Assembly: GCF_008729015.1 (NCBI RefSeq)
Contig: NZ_RKSM01000001.1
Coordinates: forward strand, 868,001 to 932,000
Direction: 5' to 3'
DNA from: Haloarcula sp. CBA1129
GTDB taxonomy: Archaea; Halobacteriota; Halobacteria; Halobacteriales; Haloarculaceae
DNA length: 64,000 bases
Of the stretch, positions 32,885-42,982 are shown one piece after another (positions within the stretch are counted from its first letter, which is position 1; each line of letters opens with the position of its first letter). The notes beneath the pieces were generated by a model. It was given only the letters and a program-made list of their open reading frames with translations. It searched no databases and was not told the origin of the DNA. A program made the position numbers and the translations under genes.

Positions 32885-34810
32885 ATGAGTACACACACTG
32901 GAGCCAGGAAAATCGTCGAACCGAGCAGCGAAGATACCGAATTCGTTTTCTTCAGCGGGAAGGGTGGCGTCGGCAAGAGCACTGTCAGCTGTGCTACGGC
33001 GACGTGGTTAGCGGACAACGACTATGAAACACTGCTGGTAACAACTGACCCCGCGCCGAACCTCTCGGACATCTTCCAGCAGGAGATTGGCCACGAGGTG
33101 ACCGAAATCAACGATATCGGCAACCTCTCGGCCATCGAAATTGACCCGGATCAAGCCGCCGAGGAGTACCGCCAAGAGACCATCGAACCGATGCGGGAAC
33201 TGCTTGACGACGAACAGCTCGAGACCGTCGAGGAGCAACTCAACAGTCCGTGTGTCGATGAGATCGCGGCCTTCGACAATTTCGTCGACTTCATGGAGTC
33301 CCCGGAGTACGACGTGGTCGTCTTCGATACCGCACCGACTGGCCACACCATCCGATTGATGGAACTGCCCTCCGACTGGAACGCCGAACTGGAGAAGGGT
33401 GGCTCGACCTGTATCGGCCCTGCCGCCTCGATGGAGGACAAGAAGACCCAGTACGAGCGGGCCATCGACACGCTCCAAGATGACGAGCAGACGACCTTCG
33501 CGTTCGTCGGCAAGCCCGAGGACTCCTCGCTCGACGAAATAGAGCGCAGCGCTTCGGACTTGAGCGAACTTGGTATCAACTCACAGCTACTCGTGGTCAA
33601 CGGCTACCTCCCCGAGTCGGTCTGTGACGACCCCTTTTTCGAGGGGAAACGCGAGGACGAACAGGCGGTCGTCGAGCGGGCGAAGACCCAGTTCGACGCA
33701 GACGCCACAGCAACCTATCCACTCCAGCCCGGTGAGATCGCTGGCCTGGATTTGCTCTCTGATGTCGGCGGTGTCATTTACGACGGCGAGGAAGCGACCG
33801 TCGAAATTGGCTCTGCCACGGACGTCGACACCGACCAGTCAGTCAACGTCGAGACGCTGGCCGACCCCGAGTCGGTCGCCGAACAGTTGACGCCTGGCGA
33901 AGACACTCGCTACCTGTTCTTCACTGGGAAAGGCGGTGTCGGCAAGAGCACCGTCGCCGCGACATCGGCGACGAAGCTCGCGGAGGCCGGCTACCAGACG
34001 CTCGTCGTCACGACCGACCCGGCCGCTCATCTCGAAGACATCTTCGGCGAGCCGGTTGGCCACGAACCGACGTCGGTCAGTCAGGCGAATCTCGACGCGG
34101 CTCGCATCGACCAAGAGAAGGCCCTCGAAGAGTACCGCGAGCAGGTGCTATCCCACGTCCAGGAAATGTACGCGGACAAGGAGGACACCGAACTGGACGT
34201 TGAGGCTGCCATCGGTAACGTCGAGGAAGAGCTGGAGTCACCGTGTGCCGAAGAGATGGCCGCACTGGAGAAGTTCGTGAGCTACTTCCAGGAAGACGGC
34301 TACGATATTGTCGTCTTCGACACGGCCCCGACAGGCCACACGCTCCGCCTGCTGGAACTCCCGTCCGACTGGAAGGGCTTCATGGATCTGGGTTCACTGA
34401 CGAAGGGGGCCGCTCCGGCGAAGGGCGACCAGTACGACGAGGTCATCGAGACGATGCAGGACCCCGAGCAGAGTTCCTTCGCGTTCGTCATGTACCCCGA
34501 ATACACACCAATGATGGAGGCCTACCGTGCGGCTGAAGACCTCAAAGACCAGGTCGGTATCGAGACAGCCTTCGTCGTCGCGAACTACCTGTTGCCTGAG
34601 GAGTACGGCGATAACGCCTTCTTCGCGAATCGGCGAGCTCAGCAGGAAAAATACCTCGGCGAAATCAAGGACCGCTTCGAGACACCGATGATGCTCGCGC
34701 CGCTGCGTCGGGACGAACCGATCGGGCTGGACGAACTGCGCGCGTTCGGTGGCGAGATTACCGGTCTCTCGGACCTGACGGAGCGAGAGCAGGAGGTGAC
34801 CATCTCATGA
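32885..34810 (+). CDS. arsA: Arsenite-stimulated ATPase ArsA
   Basis: 641 residues in two homologous halves. P-loops GKGGVGKS at about 25-32 and 348-355; DTAPTGHT signature in both halves (about 149 and 482). Metal-site cysteines Cys123 (SPCVDEI), Cys176 (STCIGPA) and Cys454 (SPCAEEM) correspond to the three of bacterial ArsA. It drives arsenite export with a membrane partner that must be encoded elsewhere. Overlaps the next gene as ATGA. Confidence 0.95.
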   Translation: MSTHTGARKIVEPSSEDTEFVFFSGKGGVGKSTVSCATATWLADNDYETLLVTTDPAPNLSDIFQQEIGHEVTEINDIGNLSAIEIDPDQAAEEYRQETIEPMRELLDDEQLETVEEQLNSPCVDEIAAFDNFVDFMESPEYDVVVFDTAPTGHTIRLMELPSDWNAELEKGGSTCIGPAASMEDKKTQYERAIDTLQDDEQTTFAFVGKPEDSSLDEIERSASDLSELGINSQLLVVNGYLPESVCDDPFFEGKREDEQAVVERAKTQFDADATATYPLQPGEIAGLDLLSDVGGVIYDGEEATVEIGSATDVDTDQSVNVETLADPESVAEQLTPGEDTRYLFFTGKGGVGKSTVAATSATKLAEAGYQTLVVTTDPAAHLEDIFGEPVGHEPTSVSQANLDAARIDQEKALEEYREQVLSHVQEMYADKEDTELDVEAAIGNVEEELESPCAEEMAALEKFVSYFQEDGYDIVVFDTAPTGHTLRLLELPSDWKGFMDLGSLTKGAAPAKGDQYDEVIETMQDPEQSSFAFVMYPEYTPMMEAYRAAEDLKDQVGIETAFVVANYLLPEEYGDNAFFANRRAQQEKYLGEIKDRFETPMMLAPLRRDEPIGLDELRAFGGEITGLSDLTEREQEVTIS

Positions 34811-35175
34811 GCGAAGGGCAATCCTCTGAGGCCGCCGTTGAAGAGCAACTCCAGACATTCATGCAGACACTCACCGAGTCAGAGACCTATCAAGAGTTCG
34901 TTGAGGCCAGCGAAGCCCTTGAAGAGGACTCGGAGGCGTCGGCATTGCTGCAGGAATTCCAGCAAAAACAACGACAGATGCAACAAGGTGGGTTCGACCA
35001 ATCGCTCATGAGCGAACTCCAGGATCTCAAATTGGAGATGGACGAAACTGACACGATCCAGCGCCACCGCGAAGCGCAGGAAGCGCTTGTCGAACTGCTC
35101 CAGGAGACCAACGACGTAATAAGTGAGCAGATCGGTCAGCAGTTCGCCCAGTCAACTGGGGGTGGGTGCTGTTGA
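34807..35175 (+). CDS. YlbF-like helical protein with CC tail
   Basis: 122 residues, almost wholly helical (EQLQTFMQTLTESETYQEFV, LLQEFQQKQRQMQQ), similar to YlbF/YmcA-type proteins, but ending STGGGCC. The terminal vicinal cysteines, after a flexible Gly tract and in an arsenic operon, suggest As(III)/Sb(III) capture or delivery. Start overlaps arsA stop. Role inferred. Confidence 0.75.
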   Translation: MSEGQSSEAAVEEQLQTFMQTLTESETYQEFVEASEALEEDSEASALLQEFQQKQRQMQQGGFDQSLMSELQDLKLEMDETDTIQRHREAQEALVELLQETNDVISEQIGQQFAQSTGGGCC

Positions 35176-35354
35176 GTACCACCGACGAAGACATGTTAGA
35201 CGCGGCCGAAGCGCTCGGCGAGGAACTTGCAGCGATGCAGTCCGATGTGGATGACTTCGAGTTCGAGACTGTCCTGATACAGTGCAACGAGGCTATCAGC
35301 GAGGAGACAGGGATTCAGTACGACGACATCTGTGACACTGACGATTGCTGTTAA
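35172..35354 (+). CDS. Small acidic protein with CC tail
   Basis: About 60 residues. Starts TTG (35172) overlapping the previous stop, or GTG six bases upstream; no ATG fits the full reading. Sequence LIQCNEAISEETG, then DDICDTDDCC at the C terminus, giving four Cys. Like its neighbour it ends in vicinal Cys, so it is probably a small metalloid-binding partner of the ArsDA system. Confidence 0.7.
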   Translation: MSTTDEDMLDAAEALGEELAAMQSDVDDFEFETVLIQCNEAISEETGIQYDDICDTDDCC

Positions 35355-35547
35355 ACGACGATATCAGTAATTTCTCACATCGCGTTTTGACCGTATCGGG
35401 TGCAATTCTAACCGATAGAGCCCTCAAAAGTATCCGTTAGTCGGGGGAATCTACAGGCGGAGCAGGCCGAGTGCCCCGGAGCTTGACTCCGAGACGGTTC
35501 ACACCGAGGCGATCTGCTACGCACATTCGCTAGCAGTCAACCAGTGG

Positions 35548-36039
35548 TCAATGCGACTGTCCCACACGGCGATCCTCAAGGAACTGCTGCATCCGTTCGA
35601 GTGCTGCCTGTGCCTCCGACCGGTTCTCCTGTAAATTCGATACGGTCGGCTCTGGGAGCCCTAATTCACCGGCCAAGAGGATCAGTCGGTCAAGGAGCGT
35701 GATTTCAAGTCGCTCGTTGATCATCCCGATGCTGATAACATCCAAGTCCCGGAGGTCGTCGTCTTCGACATCGAGAACGAACTGATCTTTCTCCGCGAGC
35801 AAGCCCTCCATGATCGGACTGCCCTGTTCGCGCGGTTCCATATCGAGTGCTGCGAAGATGGCTTCGATCCGGTCGATCTGGTCGACTGTATCGCCCTCGT
35901 GGCCGCCGAATATCGCCTCGACCTCGTCGCTCGCGGCCGCATCGGCGAGATCGCTGTGAAGATCGAGAATTTCGATCTCCGCGTGATACAGTTTCTGGAG
36001 TTCCCGGTCGAACAGTTCGCGCTTGGAAGTGATGGACAT
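35548..36039 (-). CDS. DUF892 (YciE/YciF-like) ferritin-fold protein
   Basis: 163 residues: RELFDRELQKLYHAEIEILDLHSDLADAA at the start is the DUF892 hallmark, followed by helices with acidic residues suited to a di-iron four-helix bundle (EAIFGGHEGDTVDQIDRIEAIF). Such proteins are stress-related and often plasmid-borne in haloarchaea. Six bases from the next gene on the same strand, so one operon with 36045. Confidence 0.85.
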   Translation of the reverse strand: MSITSKRELFDRELQKLYHAEIEILDLHSDLADAAASDEVEAIFGGHEGDTVDQIDRIEAIFAALDMEPREQGSPIMEGLLAEKDQFVLDVEDDDLRDLDVISIGMINERLEITLLDRLILLAGELGLPEPTVSNLQENRSEAQAALERMQQFLEDRRVGQSH

Positions 36040-36044
36040 CTTAC

Positions 36045-36614
36045 TCAGACCTCCTCAGAATCGTCCTCAATCAGTTGGTCCCGAAGACACTCCTGTACAA
36101 TGTCGGTATCAACAGCCCCGCTTTCCATAAGAAGGTAGAGACTGCCAGCAGACATAGGTTCGTCCGATTGGAGGTCCTCGAGGAGTTCTGGAATACCCAC
36201 GTCACTCGCCTGTATATCCAAGGAAACCGAATTAACGAGCAATCTGTCTCGGTGCCCGGCTCGTCGAAGGGCCGCTTCGAACAGCCGCTCGGGCACGGTG
36301 TCCTGCGGCACGTCCCCGTCCCGCATCAGTGTGGCGACGCCGACCGTTCGAAGGAGGAACGCGAGCCCATCGCGAACACCAGCCTGGAGGTCTTCGTCCG
36401 CAGTCTGCCACTGGCGTCCCCCATCGGTTATCTCACCAAAAATCTCGCGCCACTCATCGTCGTCCAATTCCTCGAGTAGAATGGAAAAGTCCAGTATCGA
36501 ATTGTAAACGCGCTCGCGAATGTCCCGCCGGCGCTGATACCGTTGCTGTTTCGCGTGTTGTCCGTCATACACCTTCTCACCGGTCAACCACCGCCGATCC
36601 TCGGTGGTGAGCAT
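36045..36614 (-). CDS. Hypothetical protein with the QRYQxRxxIRxRV module
   Basis: 189 residues from MLTTEDRRWLTG (an in-frame ATG seven codons upstream is possible). N-terminal module QRYQRRRDIRERVYNSILDF matches the protein at 16019. The C-terminal half is helical with SVSLDIQASDVG, unrecognised. Probably cotranscribed with the DUF892 gene downstream. Confidence 0.75.
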   Translation of the reverse strand: MLTTEDRRWLTGEKVYDGQHAKQQRYQRRRDIRERVYNSILDFSILLEELDDDEWREIFGEITDGGRQWQTADEDLQAGVRDGLAFLLRTVGVATLMRDGDVPQDTVPERLFEAALRRAGHRDRLLVNSVSLDIQASDVGIPELLEDLQSDEPMSAGSLYLLMESGAVDTDIVQECLRDQLIEDDSEEV

Positions 36615-36740
36615 CGCGTTCTTCCTGCCGGTCATAAACGGGACGAGGGTGGCGAGCGGAATAAAACCCAGTCAAAAGTAAATCGATTATAATAGACCAA
36701 TATGAAAAAATAATTTATTCCTCAGGAACAATGATGAAGT

Positions 36741-36959
36741 ATGGTTCCAGAACGCGACCGGCCTCCGGTGGAGGGGAACAAAGAAGAAACGGAGGTTCCG
36801 ATAGGTAACAGTCAAGACGCCCTCAATCAGAGCTACAGCATGTGGCGCTGTGGTGAATGTGGTGAGATGGGTGATCTCACAGACGAAGAAACGCTCCCAG
36901 AGCGGTGTCCGAGCTGTAACGCATCGAAAGAAGCCTTATTCTACAGGGAAGAGGATTGA
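36741..36959 (+). CDS. Rubredoxin-like small zinc/iron protein
   Basis: 72 residues. WRCGECGEMGDL and RCPSCNASKEAL give two CxxC pairs in the arrangement of the rubredoxin-like C-terminal domain of rubrerythrin. Could carry Fe for electron transfer or Zn. The N-terminal 30 residues are polar. Close to DUF892 and redox genes. Confidence 0.82.
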   Translation: MVPERDRPPVEGNKEETEVPIGNSQDALNQSYSMWRCGECGEMGDLTDEETLPERCPSCNASKEALFYREED

Positions 36960-37194
36960 CTCCACCGTTCTTTTTGCGGAATGGTCGTCAAAAACCGGAT
37001 GATTACCGTGGCCACCGTCTTTGACGTCTCGCTAAGCAGTATATCGACCATATTTGAACCTCCAAAGTTCGGCCGGAACTCCGAAATCACCACACTGGTT
37101 TGGCCGCTCATATCGGGTCCTTCGGTCTACCGACGGCAGTCAATCGGTGTATCGGCCGGAAAGGTCCACAAATAGTACTATTTCACTGGGAACG

Positions 37195-38581
37195 ATGGAA
37201 GAAGAGCATCAGGAAGAAAAAGAGCAATCAAAGGAGCAGCCGGCGACCGCCCCGACGCTTCGAGAAGCGACGTGGACGTGGGCGCGGGTCGCAGCGTCCA
37301 GCTTCGGCGGACCAGCCGGGCAAATCGCGGTTATGTCCCGATATATCGTCGACGAACAGGGGGTGGGTGAGCGAACGACGCTTCCTGCACGCGCTCAACT
37401 ACACGATGCTGTTGCCCGGGCCGGAAGCCCAGCAGCTGTCGGTCTATCTCGGCTGGCTGCTCAACGGCACCAGAGGCGGCCTCATCGCCGGCTGGCTGTT
37501 CGTCCTCCCCGGCTTCCTCTCGATCCTGGGCCTGAGCATCTTCTATGTGACCTACCGGGAACTCACGGTCGTCACCGGCCTGCTGTTCGGCCTGAAGGCA
37601 GCCGTCCTCGTGATCGTGTTCGCGGCCGTGCTCGGCTTGAGTCGGCGCGTGTTCGAGAACCGCCCGATGATCCTGCTAGCTATCGCTGCGTTCATCGGTA
37701 TGTACGTTTTCAACGTCCCGTTTCCGCTCATCATCACCACCGCCGGTTTGATCGGCTATCTCGGATACCGAATCGCACCGGACGTGTTCACCGTCGTGAC
37801 CGGCTACGACGCTGACGCCACCACAGCTGTCATCTCCGATGCGCCGTCTGTCTCCCGGCCGTCGAAACGACGGGCGCTGGTAACGCTGGTCACCTGGCTG
37901 ATCGTCTGGTTCGCCCCGCTGCTCGTTCTCGGTGTGTTCCTCGGCCGGAGCAACGTCCTCGTCAAGGAGGGACTATTCTTCAGCGTCGTCGCGACGGTCT
38001 CATTCGGTGGCGCCTATGCGGCGTTAGCCTACGTCGCTCAAGAGGCCGTGCTCACCTACGAGTGGCTGCTCCCCGGGGAGATGCTCGACGGGCTCGGATT
38101 CGCGGGCACGACACCCGGGCCGCTCATCCAGGTCGTCCAGTTTGTCGGCTTCATGGGCGCCTATCGGAACCCCGGCGCGCTGGATCCACTGGTCGCTGGC
38201 ATCGCGGGCTCACTCGTCGTGACGTGGGTAACCTTCGTCCCCAGTTTCCTGTGGATCTTCATGGGCGCACCGTACATCGAGTACCTTCGTGGGCGGACGT
38301 CGATCACGGCCGCACTGTCCGCCGTCACAGCGGCCGTCGTCGGTGTCATCGTGAACCTCGGCCTCTGGTTCGCTGTTCAGACGCTCTTCGAGTCGACCGT
38401 CGTCGTCGACAGCTACGGGATGCGACTGTTGCTCCCGGTCGTCGCCTCGGTCAATCTGCCGGCGCTCGGGATCGCAGTACTCGCCGGCGTCCTCCATCTC
38501 CGATTCGACCAGAGCGTCCTGCGAACGATTGGAGTTGGTGTCATCGCCGGTATCGCGTACGAACTGCTCGTCGTATTGTGA
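37195..38581 (+). pseudogene. chrA: Chromate transporter ChrA, frameshifted
   Basis: The N-terminal frame from 37195 reads TLREATWTWARVAASSFGGP and QIAVMSRYIVDEQG, then loses frame; the rest (GWVSERRFLHALNYTMLLPG through ELLVVL) is in another frame. One extra G in the G5 run at 37359-37363 explains the break. Apart from this the ~460-residue protein with two ChrA halves is complete and would export chromate. Frameshift, assembly error and slippage cannot be told apart here. Confidence 0.85.
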
Positions 38582-38636
38582 TCGGCTATGAAAGAGCCCG
38601 TTGAACCGCTTTTTGACGCACGCGATAGGAGATGTC

Positions 38637-39908
38637 CTACCCGATGACTGAGTCGGGTGCGTTCTCGTAGAGTTCCCACATCGTGACCGATGCGTTACGG
38701 ATGTCCGCAGCTCGTGGATGGGAGTCGTCGATAAGGTCGTCCCAGATGAGCAGTCCCGGGAACACGAGCGGCAGTGTATACGTCTCGATCCGGTCCCAGT
38801 CGGGAGAACCACCGGTGAACTCGGTCGCGACGAGTTTTGTCGTGCCAGCTGTGTACTGTTCACCCGCGTACTCGGGTTCGACACCCAGCCCGAGCTTGTA
38901 GGGGTAGCCGACCCAGTGCCAGCGCTGTCCAGCGCCATGGTGGACTGCCGGTGTCCACGTGTAGACGCCCCCTGGCTCCAGTTGTGTCGTATCCAGCGGA
39001 TGATCTGTCTGTAGATCACGCCACATCTCGACGACCCACTCGCCGTCGTCCCACACACCTGTCGCCTTCCAGTCCGCCGCGCTCCCTTCGGGGTCGCGAA
39101 GCGGGCGGCGTGGGATCATCGCGCCCTCCCACTCCGCGACAGCCGGATCAAACGGGACCGCGTCGTCCAGCTCTAGTGCATAGGTGCCGTCCTGTTGGTC
39201 TGGGAACTTTCCCTCACGAACCTCGTGATAATCGAGTGCCCCACTCTCCACCACCGCCGGGTCCCACATGAAGTCGGGACCATCCTCGGGGCCCCACTCC
39301 TGAGTTCCGTACGTATTGCGGCCCTGGTCGCTGTGGCGGTAATCGAGGACGTGATGATCTGTCCCGTATCCCTTCGGGTTGCTTCGGTGGGCCCGCCACA
39401 TCGGAAGGTCCAGAAACACGCCCTCCCGCTTCAGCTGCTCGAGTTCGTCTTGTGGCTTAATCGTCCGCCAGTCGTTTTCCCACCACTGCCCCTCGCAGGC
39501 CTGTGGGATGTACTTCCGGATATCGGTCTTGTCGAGGCCGTCCGGACCGAAATGATCGTGGGCCTGTACCTCGGACTCTGGTACTTCACTAGGCAGCGAC
39601 CGCATCCCTTCGTGCACAGTCAACCATCCGCCGAACTCCTCGAGTCCCTTGACCGACCCATCGTCAAGCAAGAAACTCACGCGGTCCTCGTAGAATCCTG
39701 AGTGCTCCGAGTGCTCGTCGGCTGTCACCCACGGCGACGGATCTGCGAACTGCCGCCATTTCCCATCCTCGTATACGAGCATATCGTGAATCCACCCCCC
39801 AGGGTGGGGCTGGTCCCAGCGAAACCGGAAGTGAACCCGCTCTGAATTGAAAGCAACCTGTGTGTCTAAGTGTTTCAGCGTCTCCGCTGGAAGCCAATTC
39901 TCAGTCAT
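38637..39908 (-). CDS. Ethylbenzene dehydrogenase-like haem-binding protein
   Basis: 423 residues from MTENWLPAETLKH. Beta-rich, with the features of the EB_dh / DMSO-reductase gamma-subunit haem b domain: a lone Met and Lys as possible axial ligands are not pinpointed. Segments VHFRFRWDQPHPGGWIHDM, VSFLLDDGS and WDDGEWVVEMWRDL fit the family. No Tat or Sec signal peptide is seen, so it is either cytoplasmic or misses its N terminus. No molybdopterin catalytic subunit lies nearby. Confidence 0.75.
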   Translation of the reverse strand: MTENWLPAETLKHLDTQVAFNSERVHFRFRWDQPHPGGWIHDMLVYEDGKWRQFADPSPWVTADEHSEHSGFYEDRVSFLLDDGSVKGLEEFGGWLTVHEGMRSLPSEVPESEVQAHDHFGPDGLDKTDIRKYIPQACEGQWWENDWRTIKPQDELEQLKREGVFLDLPMWRAHRSNPKGYGTDHHVLDYRHSDQGRNTYGTQEWGPEDGPDFMWDPAVVESGALDYHEVREGKFPDQQDGTYALELDDAVPFDPAVAEWEGAMIPRRPLRDPEGSAADWKATGVWDDGEWVVEMWRDLQTDHPLDTTQLEPGGVYTWTPAVHHGAGQRWHWVGYPYKLGLGVEPEYAGEQYTAGTTKLVATEFTGGSPDWDRIETYTLPLVFPGLLIWDDLIDDSHPRAADIRNASVTMWELYENAPDSVIG

Positions 39909-40161
39909 CTTGGATATCCTCCCGGAACCGCAAACCACCGACGTTCAATCACGGAATTGCAGCCTAGTGTCTTGGTCATGGTGCGGACTCTCTCGGTAAA
40001 TCTGTATGAGTTATCCGTCCATAAGAATCTATATACCCGGGTGCTCACGTAATGACTATGATGAGCGGATTACCCACTCGAACTACAGGCAGTATTCCAC
40101 AGAAGGAACGCTTGTGGTGTGGCGAATCACGTGACCAAACAGGGCATACTCGAAAGGACCT

Positions 40162-41526
40162 ATGAGTCAGGAACAGGTGTCCGTCGACGCCGAGGAAACA
40201 GGTCCATTAGACACCTTTCGGCAGTTCTTCGCCTTAGAGCGGGACGTGCTCGTGCTGTCGCTTGCGATGTTCGCCTTCAGTCTCGGCTTCCAGATGACCA
40301 GTCGGTTTCTCCCCGAATACATGGTCGCGCTCGGCGCCTCTGGGTTCGTGGTCGGGCTGTTCGGGACTATCGGGAACATCATTTCAGCTGTGTTTCCGTA
40401 TCCGGGCGGGGCTATTTCGGACCGCATCGGCTCCCGCTACGCACTGACCCTATTCGGGTTGATTTCGACGCTCGGCTTCGGGGTCTGGTTGGTCGCGCCA
40501 AATCTCGGGACGTTCGCCGTCGCCGGCGTGACGATCCAGCCCTGGATCTGGATTTTCGTCGGCCTCTTGCTCGCGCAAGGGTGGAAGTCGTTCGGGCTGG
40601 GCGCGACGTTCGCGGTCGTCAAGCAGGCGACCGACCCCTCGCGGCTGGCCGCCGGTTTCGCCAGCACGGAGACGTTTCGCCGGACGGCGTTTCTCATTGG
40701 GCCAGTGCTCGCGGCTGTCCTCATCGGCTTCCACCCGGATTTCACGGTGAGCTTCCAGTACGTCCTTGCCGTCGCCGTCATCTTCGGGATTATCGGAACC
40801 GTCGCCCAGCATCTCCTCTATGATGCCAGCGAAGATGCTATCGGTGACTCCTTCGAGGGGATCGACCAGATCAGACGCGACCTGCGGAATATGCCCGACC
40901 CACTCCGCCCGCTACTGGTCGGAGATACGCTCGTCCGGTTCGCTAACGGGATGGTGTACGTCTTTTTCGTGCTTGTGATCACCCAGTTCTACCAAGTCGG
41001 CTTCGAGACGACTGTTTCGCTGGCCAGCTTTTCGTATGCGATCGATCTCTCACCGGAGGGGTTCTTCGGTTATCTGCTCGGCGTCGAGATGCTGATTGCG
41101 CTGTTGATCATGGCACCCGCAGCGAAACTCGCCGAACGAGTCGGCCTCAAGCCCATCGTCGCGCTGGGGTTCGCCGTCTACGCGTTATTCCCGATCGTCC
41201 TTATCGGCGGGCCGGAGGTCCTTGACCCGGTAATGCCGCTCCAGTGGGCCATGGTCCTCATCTTCGCGTTCTCTGGCCTTCGGTTTGCGGGGCTGCCCTC
41301 ACACAAGGCGCTGATCGTTGGGCCCGCCGAAGCCGGCGCTGGCGGACGTGTCACCGGTACCTACTACCTCCTCCGGAATACCGTCGTTATTCCGAGTGCC
41401 GCTCTTGGCGGGTATCTCTGGGAGTTCGTCAATCCAGAAATCGCGTTCACTATCGCAGCAGTCATCGGCGTCGTCGGGACGGGTTACTTCCTGGTGTTCG
41501 GCGAAGAGTTTGAGGCGTATGTCTGA
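40162..41526 (+). CDS. Major facilitator superfamily transporter
   Basis: 454 residues with 12 predicted membrane helices. The GGAISDRIGSRYALTLFG loop after helix 2 is the MFS A-motif (G-x3-D-R-x-G-R/S). A large central cytoplasmic loop (about 225-260) separates the halves. Substrate cannot be told from sequence; the neighbourhood of chrA and ars genes suggests a resistance exporter, which is inference. Confidence 0.88.
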   Translation: MSQEQVSVDAEETGPLDTFRQFFALERDVLVLSLAMFAFSLGFQMTSRFLPEYMVALGASGFVVGLFGTIGNIISAVFPYPGGAISDRIGSRYALTLFGLISTLGFGVWLVAPNLGTFAVAGVTIQPWIWIFVGLLLAQGWKSFGLGATFAVVKQATDPSRLAAGFASTETFRRTAFLIGPVLAAVLIGFHPDFTVSFQYVLAVAVIFGIIGTVAQHLLYDASEDAIGDSFEGIDQIRRDLRNMPDPLRPLLVGDTLVRFANGMVYVFFVLVITQFYQVGFETTVSLASFSYAIDLSPEGFFGYLLGVEMLIALLIMAPAAKLAERVGLKPIVALGFAVYALFPIVLIGGPEVLDPVMPLQWAMVLIFAFSGLRFAGLPSHKALIVGPAEAGAGGRVTGTYYLLRNTVVIPSAALGGYLWEFVNPEIAFTIAAVIGVVGTGYFLVFGEEFEAYV

Positions 41527-41624
41527 ACAGGAGCAGCTCCGATCTCGTTCCTGATGATTCTAGTCCGGGTTGGCAGAATCGCTTAACAACGTAAATCCAC
41601 AGATAACCTTTCCAGTCACTTTGA

Positions 41625-42632
41625 TCAAGTTCTCGGCTGCCATCCACGCAAGTAGGCAACACTGATTCCACCAGCAATTCCACTGAACGGAAGGGAAAGC
41701 GTCCGAACGACGAGGACTGCAGCCGTTGCCGCCGTACTGGGGACCCCCGCGACGAGGACGAGCGCACCGCCGAGCAACAGGTCGTACGCGCCGAGGCTTC
41801 CCGGGATCGGGACCACGCTTGCGACCTGTGGGAGGGGGATAATGACGAGGATTGGAAGGAAGACGCTGTTGACGCCGAGCCCGGCGAGGGCAATCCAGAG
41901 CGCAGCCGCAGTCAAGAACTGTTCAATGAGGCCGCCGACCGCGATGAGAGCGAGCAGACCAGGAGTCTCTTGGAAGCCAACGATTCGTTGCCAATATCGG
42001 TCAACACTAGTCGCGACGAACGCTCGATCATGTGGTTGTTCTCGATACAGCCCAGATATCCGTGAAACAACTGGCGTCAGTACCGTTGTAATCCCCTTCG
42101 AGAGATGATTGCGAGTCCGGAGAATCATCCCGCCGAACACCACGAGCCCAGCAATAGAAAGACCGAACGTCAGCAAGATCGGGGTCGAATCGGGCGTTCC
42201 AAAGAGCACGAACATTCCGAGTACTGCAGAGAAGACGGCCTGCGTACCTGATTTCACGTACTTTGCGGTTGAGCGAACACCGAGAGCCTCAGAGTATCCC
42301 GTGTCCGTGGCAACGCTGAAGAATCGAGCCATAATCGGTTCCGAACTGACTGGGCCCGCTGGGCTAAGTGTATCAAAGAAATCGCCAGCGAGCGCGAACT
42401 GCACACTTTTGCCGGGCGAAATGCCATCGCCAAGCGGAGCGATCGATGCCCAGACACCGATCGCATCTGCCAATCCCTCCAGCACGACGAGAATCGCCAA
42501 GATGGCTAAGGCCAACGGTGTAACAGCGACTGCCCGGTTGAGAACCGTCTCAGCACCGATAGTATAGAGATATCCAGCCAAAATCGCACCGCCGGAACCA
42601 ACACCAACGAGGAATCGAAGTACTCGTCGCAT
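41625..42632 (-). CDS. UPF0104 / lysylphosphatidylglycerol synthase-type membrane protein
   Basis: 335 residues, about eight helices. Family marks: SVQFALAGDFFDTLSPAGPVSSEP, a YVKSGTQAVFSAVLG helix, and PIPGSLGAYDLLLGG near the C terminus (the PGGLGxxE-like motif). Archaeal members lack the aminoacyltransferase domain and have uncertain function, perhaps lipid flipping. Confidence 0.85.
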   Translation of the reverse strand: MRRVLRFLVGVGSGGAILAGYLYTIGAETVLNRAVAVTPLALAILAILVVLEGLADAIGVWASIAPLGDGISPGKSVQFALAGDFFDTLSPAGPVSSEPIMARFFSVATDTGYSEALGVRSTAKYVKSGTQAVFSAVLGMFVLFGTPDSTPILLTFGLSIAGLVVFGGMILRTRNHLSKGITTVLTPVVSRISGLYREQPHDRAFVATSVDRYWQRIVGFQETPGLLALIAVGGLIEQFLTAAALWIALAGLGVNSVFLPILVIIPLPQVASVVPIPGSLGAYDLLLGGALVLVAGVPSTAATAAVLVVRTLSLPFSGIAGGISVAYLRGWQPRT

Positions 42633-42982
42633 CGATTAGTATCTCTCTATGTCAGGACGGCAAAGTAATAGCATGGGCTTCGTGTGAGTTCCTGCTTGAG
42701 ACCACAGTTCGAGAATACGGTTGATGTTCAGACGAGGGGAATTAACGGACTTGAATAATTCTATAAACCCCTAGAAATTGGAATCTCCAGTGCATGTGAG
42801 CTGGCAGAGCCTGATCAGTGTTGTTGGACCTGTTCTGTTTCCGGTTCCTTGTAGTCGGACTGAACTGTGGATTGCTCTGGAATGTGTTGATGTGTCCGTA
42901 CTCACTTCGGGGGCGAAGTACGATTGGTGTGCACTCCGGCGAAAGACAGGTGTCGTCATGCCGTCGCCGAGGCCATCCCAAA
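42633..42982. other. Gene-poor stretch
   Basis: 350 bp between two minus-strand membrane-protein genes. Frames here overlap the end of the permease or have no domain. I see no supportable gene. Confidence 0.5.
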
